Shown here: piece by piece, positions 13,866 to 22,597 of the stretch
How the letters are laid out: the number at the start of each line of letters is the position of its first letter
How positions within the stretch are numbered: the first letter of the stretch is position 1
Assembly (NCBI GenBank): GCA_002375465.1
Contig: DFLT01000019.1
Coordinates: 1-34,327 of the forward strand
DNA length: 34,327 nucleotides
DNA from: Alphaproteobacteria bacterium UBA3612
Lineage (GTDB): Bacteria > Pseudomonadota > Alphaproteobacteria > Sphingomonadales > Sphingomonadaceae
Direction of reading: 5' to 3'
Made by a program: the position numbers and the translations under genes
Notes under the pieces: model-generated
Told to the model about the DNA's origin: nothing
Database searches by the model: none
What the model saw: only the letters and a program-made list of their open reading frames with translations

Positions 13866-15115
13866 ACGAAGATCCCGATACGCTGGTTCAATCGTTGGGC
13901 GCGGCAGCGCGCGCCGCAGCGCGGGCAGTTTCGCTGGCGTCTGGCAGTGTGAAAGCGAATGCGGTGCGCGCGGTCGCTGCAGCATTACGGGATGATCTCG
14001 ATTCCATTTTTGAAGCGAACAAGGCCGATGTCGACGCGGCAAAGGGACTGTCCGATGCCATGGTCGACCGGCTGCGACTTGATCCCGAACGGGTCATGGC
14101 GATGGCCGACGCCGCCGAGGCGATCGCAGGCCTCCACGATCCGGTCGGACAGATCATTTCATCCTGGGATCGCCCAAGCGGTCTTCGCTTCGAACGTGTC
14201 CGCGTACCCTTGGGCGTAATCGGGGTTATCTACGAGAGCCGCCCCAATGTTACCGCCGATGCCGGTCTGCTGTGCCTGATGGCGGGGAATGCGGCTATCC
14301 TGCGCGGCGGCAGCGAGGCAGTGAGATCGAATCGGGCCATTCACAAGTCCATCGTTCAAGGCCTTGAAACGGCTGGCCTGCCCGGCACCGCGATCCAACT
14401 GGTGCCGACGCAGGACCGCGCCGCCGTCGGCGCCATGCTGGGGGCTACGGAATTCATCGACGTCATTATTCCGCGCGGCGGAAAGGCCTTGGTCGCCCGT
14501 GTGCAGGAGGAAGCGCGCGTTCCGGTGCTGGCCCATCTCGACGGCAATTGTCATGTCTATGTTGACCGCGCCGCGGACCTGGAGATGGCAAAGGCCATCG
14601 TTCTGAATTCGAAAATGCGTCGGACCGGCGTCTGCGGCGCGATGGAGACATTGCTGATTGACCGCGCCGCCGTTGACAAGGCCCCTGCCCTCATTCGCCT
14701 ATTGCTTGACGAGGGCTGCGAGGTGCGGGGCGACGTCGCCATCAAAGGCATGGAAATGCGGGTCGAGCCGGCGCGGCCGGAAGATTGGGATACGGAATAT
14801 CTGGAACCGATCCTGGCCGCGAAGCTGGTCGACGGGGTAGACGATGCCATCGCCCATATCGAACGGCATGGCAGCCACCATACCGATGCCATCGTAACCG
14901 ATGATGCCAAAACGGCAGCCAGGTTCATGGCGGGCGTCGACAGCGCCATCGTCATCCACAATGCCAGCACGCAATTCGCAGATGGCGGAGAATTCGGCTT
15001 TGGCGCCGAAATCGGTATTGCGACTGGACGCCTGCACGCGCGGGGGCCAGTCGGGCTGGAAGGGCTGACCACCTATAAAACCATTGTCCGTGGCAGCGGC
15101 CAGACGCGCCCCTGA
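13862..15115 (+). CDS. proA: Gamma-glutamyl phosphate reductase
   Basis: ProA reduces glutamyl 5-phosphate with NADPH to the semialdehyde in proline synthesis. The 417-residue sequence is a full-length aldehyde dehydrogenase-fold protein. It has LGVIGVIYESRPNVTADA, the GGKALVARVQEEARVPVLAHLDGNCH region, and the catalytic cysteine in RRTGVCGAMETLL. The C-terminal part ends GPVGLEGLTTYK. The ATG overlaps proB by 4 nt. Here it is followed by radC, with no nadD-rsfS pair as is common in related genomes (recalled, not checked). Confidence 0.98.
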   Translation: MNEDPDTLVQSLGAAARAAARAVSLASGSVKANAVRAVAAALRDDLDSIFEANKADVDAAKGLSDAMVDRLRLDPERVMAMADAAEAIAGLHDPVGQIISSWDRPSGLRFERVRVPLGVIGVIYESRPNVTADAGLLCLMAGNAAILRGGSEAVRSNRAIHKSIVQGLETAGLPGTAIQLVPTQDRAAVGAMLGATEFIDVIIPRGGKALVARVQEEARVPVLAHLDGNCHVYVDRAADLEMAKAIVLNSKMRRTGVCGAMETLLIDRAAVDKAPALIRLLLDEGCEVRGDVAIKGMEMRVEPARPEDWDTEYLEPILAAKLVDGVDDAIAHIERHGSHHTDAIVTDDAKTAARFMAGVDSAIVIHNASTQFADGGEFGFGAEIGIATGRLHARGPVGLEGLTTYKTIVRGSGQTRP

Positions 15116-15131
15116 GCCGGCAGACCGCGAA

Positions 15132-15821
15132 ATGCCAAATTCAAACAGCCCGGACGACAGCAGCAATCACCGACAGCGGCTGCGCCAGCGTATGCTGGAG
15201 GGCGGCGACGACGCCTTTGCCGATTACGAACTGCTGGAATACGTCCTGGCGCTGGCCGTGCCGCGCCGCGATATGAAACCGCTTGCGAAGGCGCTCATTC
15301 GTCAATTCGGTACGTTCGGCGCCGTAATATCGGCGGACCCTGACGATCTGCGGCGGGTGGATGGTGTTGGTGACGCCATCATCGCAATCCTGAAATTCGT
15401 GCGCGCGGCGTCTGTCCGCCTGCTGCGCGGGAAGATCGCGACGCGGCCGGTCCTCGGCAATTGGCAGGCGGTTGAGGAATATTTGACCGCACAAATGGCG
15501 CATAATCCGCGGGAGGAATTTCGCGTCCTGGCACTGGACGGCAAGAACGTCCTGCTGCGCGATGCCAAAATGTCCGAGGGCACGGTCAACGAGACCAGCG
15601 TACATGTCCGCGAAGTCATCAAGATGGCTCTACACCTCGGGGCGACGTCGATCATCCTCGTACACAATCACCCGTCGGGCGATTCAAGTCCTAGTCGCGA
15701 TGACATCGCGATCACTGCGCGCATCTCCGACATTTGCCTTGCCCTCGATATACGCCTTCATGACCACATCATCGTGGCGAAGGCAGGCAATGCCAGCTTC
15801 AAGGCGCTCGGCCTTCTCTAA
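15132..15821 (+). CDS. radC: RadC-family JAMM protein (UPF0758)
   Basis: This 229-residue protein has an N-terminal helix-hairpin-helix-like part (DYELLEYVLALAVPRRD, VDGVGDAI) and a C-terminal MPN/JAMM domain. The domain carries the metal motif HNHPSGDSSPSRDD and the upstream Glu in NETSVHVREV. The name comes from an E. coli radiation mutant later traced to another gene, so the true function is unknown. The JAMM motif suggests a metallopeptidase or deamidase-like fold. I prefer the ATG at 15132. A TTG 16 codons earlier would overlap proA. It is likely cotranscribed with proBA. Confidence 0.92.
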   Translation: MPNSNSPDDSSNHRQRLRQRMLEGGDDAFADYELLEYVLALAVPRRDMKPLAKALIRQFGTFGAVISADPDDLRRVDGVGDAIIAILKFVRAASVRLLRGKIATRPVLGNWQAVEEYLTAQMAHNPREEFRVLALDGKNVLLRDAKMSEGTVNETSVHVREVIKMALHLGATSIILVHNHPSGDSSPSRDDIAITARISDICLALDIRLHDHIIVAKAGNASFKALGLL

Positions 15822-15914
15822 GATGCTCCATTGCGCCCTGCCCCTGAAGCGGGGTGCGTTGCCGCCGCGCGCTCGCCTTGCTAGGCGCGCGCTTTGCCCA
15901 GTCAGGAGTTCCCG

Positions 15915-17213
15915 ATGATCCCCCGCTATTCCCGCAAGGTCATGACCGACATTTGGGAGCCGCAGACCCGTTTCCAGATCTGGTACGAGATCGAGGCGCA
16001 CGCGATGGACGCCCTGGCCGATCTGGGCGTCGTCCCGCGTGAGGCGGCACAGGCCGTTTGGGATCGCGGCGGCTTCGATATTGACCGCATCGACGAGATC
16101 GAACGCGAGGTGAAGCACGACGTCATCGCCTTCCTGACCAGCCTGCAGGAACATGTGGGCGACGAGGCCCGCTTCGTTCATCAGGGCATGACCAGTTCGG
16201 ACGTGCTCGATACCTGCCTGAACGTGCAGCTGGTTCGTGCCGCCGACATCATCATCGATGATCTGGAGGCGTTGCTTTCCGTCCTGAAGCGTCGCGCCAT
16301 TGAACATAAGGATACGGTGACCATCGGCCGCAGCCACGGCATCCATGCCGAGCCGACCACCTTTGGCCTGAAACTGGCGCAGGCCTACGCAGAATTCGAC
16401 CGCTGCCTGACGCGGATGAAACTGGCGAAGGACGAGGTCGCCACCTGCGCTATTTCAGGCGCTGTCGGCACGTTCGCAAACGTCGATCCGCAGGTCGAGG
16501 AACACGTTGCGGCAAAAATGGGTCTGCGTCCGGAGCCTGTTTCGACCCAGGTAATCCCCCGCGACCGTCACGCGCAATATTTCGCCACGCTTGGCGTTAT
16601 CGCCTCCTGCGTCGAACGCCTGGCCGTCGAGGTCCGCCATCTGCAGCGCACCGAGGTTCTGGAGGCGGAGGAATATTTCTCCCCGGGCCAGAAGGGCTCT
16701 TCGGCCATGCCGCACAAGCGCAATCCCGTGCTGACGGAAAATCTCACCGGCCTCGCCCGTCTGGTACGCGGCTATGCCATGCCGGCGATGGAGAATGTCG
16801 CCCTTTGGCACGAGCGGGATATTTCCCATTCCTCGGTGGAACGCATGATCGGCCCCGACGCGACCGTCACGCTGGATTTCGCTCTCGCGCGCCTGACCGG
16901 CGTGATGGACAAGCTGCTTGTCTATCCGGAACGCATGCAGAAGAACCTCGATCGCATGGGCGGCCTCATCCATTCGCAGCGTGTCCTCCTTGCCCTGACA
17001 CAGGCAGGCGTCAGCCGGGAGGATGCGTATCGGCTTGTTCAGCGAAATGCGATGAAGGTGTGGGAATCGGACGGCCAGCAAAGCCTGCTGGAACTATTGA
17101 AGGCCGACCCCGATGTGACGGCGGCCTTATCGAACGATGAAATCGAAAGCCGCTTCGACCTCGGCTATCATCTGAAGCACGTCGATACGATCTTTGCGCG
17201 GGTATTCGGCTAA
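15915..17213 (+). CDS. purB: Adenylosuccinate lyase
   Basis: PurB removes fumarate from SAICAR and from adenylosuccinate in purine synthesis. The 432-residue protein has the fumarase/aspartase superfamily layout. The conserved segments are TSSDVLDTCLNVQL (about 95), the GRSHGIHAEPTTFG segment with the catalytic His, and the signature GSSAMPHKRNP with the catalytic Ser. AGGAG stands nine bases ahead of the ATG at 15915. The upstream in-frame codon at 15894 is not needed. The gene stands alone, 94 nt after radC. Confidence 0.98.
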   Translation: MIPRYSRKVMTDIWEPQTRFQIWYEIEAHAMDALADLGVVPREAAQAVWDRGGFDIDRIDEIEREVKHDVIAFLTSLQEHVGDEARFVHQGMTSSDVLDTCLNVQLVRAADIIIDDLEALLSVLKRRAIEHKDTVTIGRSHGIHAEPTTFGLKLAQAYAEFDRCLTRMKLAKDEVATCAISGAVGTFANVDPQVEEHVAAKMGLRPEPVSTQVIPRDRHAQYFATLGVIASCVERLAVEVRHLQRTEVLEAEEYFSPGQKGSSAMPHKRNPVLTENLTGLARLVRGYAMPAMENVALWHERDISHSSVERMIGPDATVTLDFALARLTGVMDKLLVYPERMQKNLDRMGGLIHSQRVLLALTQAGVSREDAYRLVQRNAMKVWESDGQQSLLELLKADPDVTAALSNDEIESRFDLGYHLKHVDTIFARVFG

Positions 17214-17254
17214 GTTCCTTCATGGGCGGGGACTTGCCACTGCGCTGGCAAACG

Positions 17255-17292
17255 CCATCTATAGATGGTCCCGCAGGCGCACCGGCGCCTGC
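17255..17292 (+). repeat. Two adjacent palindromes in the purB-msrB gap
   Basis: CCATCTATAGATGG (17255-17268) is a perfect 14-bp palindrome, suitable as a dimeric protein site. Four bases later GCAGGCGC/GCGCCTGC (17273-17292, ACCG loop) forms a hairpin. No T-run follows, so it is not a typical terminator. It lies 24 bp before msrB. Confidence 0.6.
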
Positions 17293-17315
17293 TGCCCATA
17301 GGGAGATGAATTGGC

Positions 17316-17759
17316 ATGAGCCTGATCGACAAGATGCGCGGCGGAGACGCGGAAAACTTCCCTGTTTCGAAATCCGAGGCGGAATGGCGCGAGGAGTTAA
17401 CCCCGGAGCAATTCGCTGTCCTGCGCGAGGAGGCGACCGAACCTCCGCGCTCGTCACCGTTGAACGATGAGAAGAGAGACGGCAAATTCCTCTGTGCCGG
17501 CTGTGGCGCCAGCCTGTTTTCTGCTGAAACGAAATATGACAGCGGCAGCGGCTGGCCCAGTTTCTACGCTCCCATATCCGCCGGCGACGGCGGTGGGGTG
17601 GAGACAAAGACCGACTATAAGATCGGCGTCCCCCGCACAGAGGTACATTGCGCCCAATGCGGCGGCCATTTGGGGCATCTGTTCGACGACGGCCCTGCGC
17701 CGACTGGCCAGAGATACTGTATGAATGGAATGTCCCTGGATTTTCAGCCATCCGAATAA
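17316..17759 (+). CDS. msrB: Peptide methionine-(R)-S-oxide reductase MsrB
   Basis: MsrB reduces the R form of methionine sulfoxide in proteins. The 147-residue sequence shows both zinc CxxC pairs (CAGC, CAQC), SGSGWPSFYAP, GHLGHLFDDGP and the catalytic cysteine in GQRYCMNG. The common sequence at that site is YCINS, so MNG is a slight variant with the Cys kept. No signal peptide is present, so it acts in the cytoplasm. GGAGA lies upstream. The S-isomer enzyme msrA is at the right end of the window, so the genes are not an operon. Confidence 0.96.
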   Translation: MSLIDKMRGGDAENFPVSKSEAEWREELTPEQFAVLREEATEPPRSSPLNDEKRDGKFLCAGCGASLFSAETKYDSGSGWPSFYAPISAGDGGGVETKTDYKIGVPRTEVHCAQCGGHLGHLFDDGPAPTGQRYCMNGMSLDFQPSE

Positions 17760-17966
17760 TCCAAAAAAAGATCGCAGCCGGGGAACCCGCAGGGTGATCG
17801 CCCGTTATCCCTACAACTCGCCACCCCGCTTACCCCCGCGGCGAGTTAACTGTCTGAGACGGGCCGCACGAACGCTCCTCCCCCCCTGGAGTGCTTCGGC
17901 GGCCCTCTCTTCATTTGCGTCCCGCTAGTCCGTAGCATGCCCGCAGGCGGAACGTGAAAGACGATT
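17760..17966. other. Short intergenic region, nothing recognised
   Basis: It separates msrB from the flavin oxidoreductase. No clear terminator, promoter or small gene was identified. Confidence 0.3.
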
Positions 17967-19385
17967 ATGACCCGGAAATATGATATCGCAATTATCGGCG
18001 CCGGGTCTGGCGGACTGACCGTTGCGGCGGGCGCGGCGCAACTTGGACTGGAAACCGTGCTGTTCGAAGCGGGTGACATGGGCGGCGACTGCCTGAATGT
18101 TGGCTGCGTTCCCTCCAAATCCCTGATTGCCGCTGCGCATGCCGCTCACATTGCCCGGTCTTCCGGTGCCTTCGGCGTCACAGCCACGCCTGAAGTCGAT
18201 TTCACACGGACCATGCAGCACGTGCAGGAGGTTATTGCATCAATTGCGCCGCATGACAGCGTGGAGCGCTTTGAGGGGATGGGCGTTCATGTCGTCCGCC
18301 ACCGCGCCCGCCTAACCGGGCCGCGTACCATTGAAGCGAACGGCAACCATCATAGCGCCCGGCGGATCGTCATCGCAACGGGATCGCGGCCATTCATTCC
18401 GCCGGTCACCGGTCTGGATTCGACACCTTATCTGACCAACGAGACGATCTGGAACCTTAGTGCGCAGCCCGAACATCTGATCATTCTGGGCGGCGGTAAT
18501 ATAGGTGTGGAGCTGGCCCAGGCATTCCGGCGGCTAGGCAGCGCCGTCACGATCCTTGAGCGCAGCAAGATCCTCGCAAAGGATGATCCAGAACTCGTTT
18601 CAACCGTCCGTCAGGTCCTGACCGATGAAGGGGTTGTCATAAGGGAAGGCATTTCAATCGAGCGGGTGCATGGCCAGACAGACAGCCAGTCGGCCAGCAT
18701 CACGGTAGAGCTCTCTGACGGCGAACGCATCACTGGCTCTCACCTTCTGGTCGCGACGGGCCGCACGCGGAATATTCATGATCTCGGCCTCGACGCCGCC
18801 GGCGTGCGGACAGACGCCGGGGCGATCATCGTCGACAAGCGGCTGCGCACGTCCAACCGTCGCATCTATGCCGTCGGAGATTGCCGGCAGGGGCCGCAAT
18901 TCACCCATGCGGCCGGTTATGATGGTGGCATCGTTCTGCGGAATGCGGTGTTTCGCCTGCCGGCGAAGGCGAACTACGATGCCCTGCCCTGGGTGACCTT
19001 CACCGATCCCGAACTCGCCAATGCCGGCATGACCGAAGCAATGGCGAGAAACCGCGACCTGCCACGAATCGAGATATTCGAGGCTGACATGGCCAGCAAC
19101 GATCGCGCCGCAGCAGAGCGCCGCCCGCTGGGAAAGATCAAGCTGGTACTGTCAAAAGGGCGCATTGTCGGTTGCGCTATTGTTGGCGCTCATGCGGGGG
19201 AGCTGATCCATCCCTGGTCGCTCGCCATTTCCCAGGGTCTCAAGCCGCGCCAGATGACAGGATATATTGCCCCCTACCCGACCCTGGGGGAAATTACGAA
19301 GGCGGGCGCGAACAAGGTGTTCACGGAAAAGCTATTCAGCGGCAAGGTCCGCAGGCTCGTCCAACTCCTTCGCCACCTGCCCTAG
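17967..19385 (+). CDS. FAD-dependent pyridine nucleotide-disulfide oxidoreductase (MerA/Lpd-like)
   Basis: The 472-residue protein has the FAD Rossmann motif IIGAGSGGLTVAAGAAQLG (9-27) and the redox disulfide in GGDCLNVGCVPSK (C42 and C47). The NAD(P)-binding motif ILGGGNIGVELAQAF follows near residue 173, then YAVGDC and a C-terminal dimerisation domain. It resembles mercuric reductase and dihydrolipoamide dehydrogenase, but it has no N-terminal MerA metal-binding domain and no C-terminal Cys pair. The expected His of the catalytic His-Glu dyad is not there: the segment reads YIAPYPTLGE. It is probably an uncharacterised reductase of this class, so I give no gene name. No other subunit of a 2-oxoacid dehydrogenase is nearby. 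Confidence 0.88.
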   Translation: MTRKYDIAIIGAGSGGLTVAAGAAQLGLETVLFEAGDMGGDCLNVGCVPSKSLIAAAHAAHIARSSGAFGVTATPEVDFTRTMQHVQEVIASIAPHDSVERFEGMGVHVVRHRARLTGPRTIEANGNHHSARRIVIATGSRPFIPPVTGLDSTPYLTNETIWNLSAQPEHLIILGGGNIGVELAQAFRRLGSAVTILERSKILAKDDPELVSTVRQVLTDEGVVIREGISIERVHGQTDSQSASITVELSDGERITGSHLLVATGRTRNIHDLGLDAAGVRTDAGAIIVDKRLRTSNRRIYAVGDCRQGPQFTHAAGYDGGIVLRNAVFRLPAKANYDALPWVTFTDPELANAGMTEAMARNRDLPRIEIFEADMASNDRAAAERRPLGKIKLVLSKGRIVGCAIVGAHAGELIHPWSLAISQGLKPRQMTGYIAPYPTLGEITKAGANKVFTEKLFSGKVRRLVQLLRHLP

Positions 19386-19522
19386 GATCCGGCGTCCGAC
19401 ATTTTCCTGTCACTGCCCCTGCCCAGCACTGCCCACACCAGGTTCCTCCCCAACTGGACCGCAGCGGGAAGACATGCCTAATAAGCTTTTGTAGCTATTT
19501 GTGATCGAGCGAGAAACTTGAA

Positions 19523-20257
19523 ATGACGAACGCTCTCATCAAGAAGCTCGGCAATTTTTCCAAACTTTCCAAAGAAGATGAAAAAGCGATACAGCGGCTC
19601 TGCACAAATATCGTCAGGAAAAAGGCGGGCGAAGATTTGATTCGCGAGGGCGAGCGGCCGGGATCGGTTCACCTGCTGCTCGACGGCTGGGCGTTTCGTT
19701 ACAAACATTTGCCGGACGGCGGACGGCAGATTTTGGCATATCTTATTCCAGGCGATATTTGCGATATGCACATTTTCGTATTGCGGCAAATGGATCATAG
19801 CATCGGCCTGCTGAATGACGCGGTCATCGGCTTACTCTCCGAAGACGCGATGCTGGAACTTCTTTCTCGGCATCCGGCCGTCGAAAGGGCGCTCTGGTGG
19901 GCGACGCTGGTTGACGAAGCGGTATTGCGGGAATGGCTCGCCAATATTGGCCGACGCGATCCCTATCGCCGCATTGCACATCTTCTTTGTGAAATGTGGG
20001 TGAGGATGTCTACGATCGGCCTGGTCAGCGGCCAGGATAGTTTCTCCCTCCCCCTCACCCAGGCCGAGCTGGGCGACACGGTCGGTTTGACTCCCGTCAC
20101 TGTGAATCGGGTAATTCAGGAATTAAGGTCAGACGATTTGATCATTCTGAAGGAGAAACGTCTAACGGTACGCGACGTTTCGCGCCTGATGAAAGTAAGC
20201 GAATTCGATGTCAGCTATCTGCACCTTGGCAATGCAGACATTACGCGCGCGGAATAG
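19523..20257 (+). CDS. Crp/Fnr-family transcriptional regulator
   Basis: This 244-residue protein has a cyclic-nucleotide-binding-type beta barrel (about 20-135, LIREGERPGSVHLLLDGWAFRYK, LIPGDICD). A dimer helix and a C-terminal winged HTH follow (LPLTQAELGDTVGLTPVTVNRVIQELRSDDLI). The N-terminal cysteines of the Fe-S Fnr sensors are absent, and the cAMP phosphate-binding Arg-Ala pattern of CRP is not evident, so the signal is unknown. It has its own start with GAGAAACTTGAA ahead. Regulators of this type in sphingomonads are numerous. The target genes cannot be told from here. Confidence 0.9.
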   Translation: MTNALIKKLGNFSKLSKEDEKAIQRLCTNIVRKKAGEDLIREGERPGSVHLLLDGWAFRYKHLPDGGRQILAYLIPGDICDMHIFVLRQMDHSIGLLNDAVIGLLSEDAMLELLSRHPAVERALWWATLVDEAVLREWLANIGRRDPYRRIAHLLCEMWVRMSTIGLVSGQDSFSLPLTQAELGDTVGLTPVTVNRVIQELRSDDLIILKEKRLTVRDVSRLMKVSEFDVSYLHLGNADITRAE

Positions 20258-20315
20258 ACTGCGGCAATTTGCGTCAATGAAACGTTCACTCAATACGGAC
20301 TAAGCTTTGCGAATT

Positions 20316-20612
20316 ATGTCTATCAGCTTTAAACAGATCGATATCAACACTGGCAGCCAGGACACGCACGGCATGCTTGTCTTGTCGGCCGGTCGGCTCG
20401 TCGCCGTGCTGTGCCGGTTGGACGACGTGGCGCACGGCGACAAGCGCGGAACCTGGCATGTCGAAACCGTTTTCGGAATGAGGCAAATGCCGCCGGAAAC
20501 CTTTCCCAACCTTGATAGCGCAGCGGAATGGGTCAGGCTGTCGGAGGACGACCCACTACCCGCGTTTGATGGTCAGCCCATCGCCTCTGCGATGGCAGCC
20601 CCCAAACTCTGA
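20316..20612 (+). CDS. Hypothetical small protein
   Basis: I do not recognise this 98-residue protein. It starts MSISFKQIDINTGSQD and shows a strand-rich core (GMLVLSAGRLVAVLCRLDD, GTWHVETVFG) with no membrane segment, cysteine motif or signal peptide. The ATG at 20316 is preferred to an in-frame TTG three codons upstream. It lies 58 bp downstream of the Crp/Fnr regulator in the same direction and could share its message. It keeps backbone-like composition and is free of stops, so I believe it is real. Confidence 0.6.
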   Translation: MSISFKQIDINTGSQDTHGMLVLSAGRLVAVLCRLDDVAHGDKRGTWHVETVFGMRQMPPETFPNLDSAAEWVRLSEDDPLPAFDGQPIASAMAAPKL

Positions 20613-20686
20613 AGGCAGCCAGCACCCGCTGTTAATTTGGCTTGGCCATGTGCTAGTCTTCTTCGGCATCACGAACCGGAGATACT

Positions 20687-21988
20687 ATGCGCCACCTGAT
20701 CCTTGCCGCCGCCGCTCTCATTGCCGTGCCCGCTTCGGCCGACAGCATTACGGATACGGTTGCCGCTGATACGCCGTATCTGATCGACCTCTACAAGCAT
20801 CTGCACACCAATCCGGAAATTTCCGGTGAGGAGGTAGAGACCGCCGCACGTATGGCCGCGGAGCTAAAGGAACTGAATTTCGAAGTGACCGAACAGGTCG
20901 GCGGAACGGGCGTGGTCGGCGTCCTGAAGAACGGTGAAGGCCCCACCGTCATGATCCGCACGGACATGGATGCCCTGCCCGTGACGGAGGAGACCGGCCT
21001 GCCCTATGCCAGCACGAAAACCGTCACCGTGAAAGCGGGCGGGACATCGGGGGTCATGCACGCCTGCGGTCATGACATTCACATGTCCAGCTGGGTCGGG
21101 ACCGCACGCTATCTGGCGGGCAATCAGGACGAATGGTCGGGCACACTGGTAATGATCGCCCAGCCGGCCGAGGAAACCGGCCTGGGCGCAAAGGCGATGC
21201 TGGACGACGGTCTCTACACGCGCTTTCCCAAGCCCGACCACGCCATAGCGCTGCACGACGCGGCGCAATTGCCCGCCGGGCAGGTCTCACTCGTGTCGGG
21301 CTTCGCCATGGCCAACGTCGATTCGGTCGATGTCGTTGTTCCGGGCGTCGGCGGGCATGGCGCCTATCCGCACACGACCAAGGACCCCATCGTCATCGCC
21401 GCCCGTATCGTCGACACTCTGCAGACTCTGGTATCGCGCGAAATCGACCCGCAGCAGGCCGCCGTCGTGACGGTCGGTGCGTTTAACGCAGGGACGAAAC
21501 ACAACATCATTCCGAACGAGGCGCGGCTGCAGATCACCGTCCGTTCCTATACGGACGAAGTGCGGGATCATCTGCTGCAGGGCATCAAGCGAATTGCAAG
21601 AGCGGAAGGGATGGCCGCTGGCCTGCCAGACGACAATCTGCCGGAGGTGACGTGGGAGGAAATCTACACGCCCGCGATTTACAATACTGTCGAACAAACC
21701 GACCAACTGGAGGAGGTATTTCGCGCCCGCTTCGGCGACCGCTTCATCCCCGCCAAGCCCGTCATGGGCGGCGAGGATTTCAGCCGGTACCACCGCGCCG
21801 ACAATGATGTCGAATCGACGCTATTCTGGATTGGCGGCGTACCGTCCGAAGCCATTGCCGCCGTGGATGGCGATATGTCCAAGCTGCCGTCCCTGCATTC
21901 TTCCAAATGGGCGCCCGACCCTGAACCGACAATTGGCGCGGGAGTAGAGGCGATGACGGCGGCGGCCCTGCTATTGTTCAAGGAGTAG
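20687..21988 (+). CDS. Exported M20-family amidohydrolase
   Basis: This 433-residue protein begins with a signal peptide (MRHLILAAAALIAVPASA, cleavage near 18-19). The M20D metallopeptidase domain follows: HTNPEISGEE, IRTDMDALPV, MHACGHDIHMS with the metal-binding His and Asp, and QPAEETGLGAKAM with the catalytic and metal-binding glutamates. The dimerisation domain contains GVGGHGAYPHTTKDPI. MGGEDFS supplies the last zinc ligand region. Relatives hydrolyse N-acyl amino acids, hippurate or similar amides. This one would act in the periplasm. The exact substrate is not evident. Confidence 0.93.
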   Translation: MRHLILAAAALIAVPASADSITDTVAADTPYLIDLYKHLHTNPEISGEEVETAARMAAELKELNFEVTEQVGGTGVVGVLKNGEGPTVMIRTDMDALPVTEETGLPYASTKTVTVKAGGTSGVMHACGHDIHMSSWVGTARYLAGNQDEWSGTLVMIAQPAEETGLGAKAMLDDGLYTRFPKPDHAIALHDAAQLPAGQVSLVSGFAMANVDSVDVVVPGVGGHGAYPHTTKDPIVIAARIVDTLQTLVSREIDPQQAAVVTVGAFNAGTKHNIIPNEARLQITVRSYTDEVRDHLLQGIKRIARAEGMAAGLPDDNLPEVTWEEIYTPAIYNTVEQTDQLEEVFRARFGDRFIPAKPVMGGEDFSRYHRADNDVESTLFWIGGVPSEAIAAVDGDMSKLPSLHSSKWAPDPEPTIGAGVEAMTAAALLLFKE

Positions 21989-22012
21989 GAGGAGACTGGC
22001 GAAGGAATATGC

Positions 22013-22597
22013 TCAGGCCAATCGGTCCAGCTTTTCCTTCATCGCCGCCAATTCCGCCTTCAGATCCTTGATTTCTGTGTCGTGGTCAGTGTCGGTTCGG
22101 GTATCCCCGGCCTCACCATGCGATGTCTTCTCTTCGCTGGGACCGATACCACCCAGGGCGGCACCGAACATCTGCATGTTCTGTTTCGCTAGCGCGGAAA
22201 AGGGATTTGAGGCGCCCAGCATGGACTGGGCAAACTGTTCCTGATTGCGGCGCAGCGCGGACATGCTCGCCTCAAGATAGGAGGGCACCATTGCCTGCAT
22301 CTGATTACCGTAAAGGCTGATTATTTCCCTCAGGAAGCTCGTTGGCAGCATGGTCTGGCCACCCGCTTCCTCGTCCATGATGATCTGGGTCAGAACACTA
22401 CGGGTGATATCCTCGCCCGACTTTGCGTCGACGACTTTGAATTCAATGTCCTGACGCGTCAGTTCCGCCAGATGGTCCAGCGTGATATAGCTGGAGGTGC
22501 CTGTATTATACAGGCGCCGATTGGCGTATTTCTTGATGATAATGGGGCCTGCGCCGGGCGACCCGTCATCTTTTGCGGTGGAGGATTTTTTTGCCAA
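22013..22597 (-). CDS. phaR: Polyhydroxyalkanoate synthesis repressor PhaR
   Basis: The 194-residue protein has the PHB/PHA accumulation regulator domain IIIKKYANRRLYNTGTSSYITLDHLAELTRQ (20-50) and DITRSVLTQII. A helical part follows that in relatives binds granules, and a heptad-like end closes the protein. PhaR represses phasin and PHA genes until polymer forms. The start codon is TTG at 22597 (MAKKSST), since no ATG or GTG precedes the conserved part. The gene runs opposite to a PhaC-like hydrolase whose proposed start overlaps it by seven bases. Confidence 0.93.
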   Translation of the reverse strand: MAKKSSTAKDDGSPGAGPIIIKKYANRRLYNTGTSSYITLDHLAELTRQDIEFKVVDAKSGEDITRSVLTQIIMDEEAGGQTMLPTSFLREIISLYGNQMQAMVPSYLEASMSALRRNQEQFAQSMLGASNPFSALAKQNMQMFGAALGGIGPSEEKTSHGEAGDTRTDTDHDTEIKDLKAELAAMKEKLDRLA

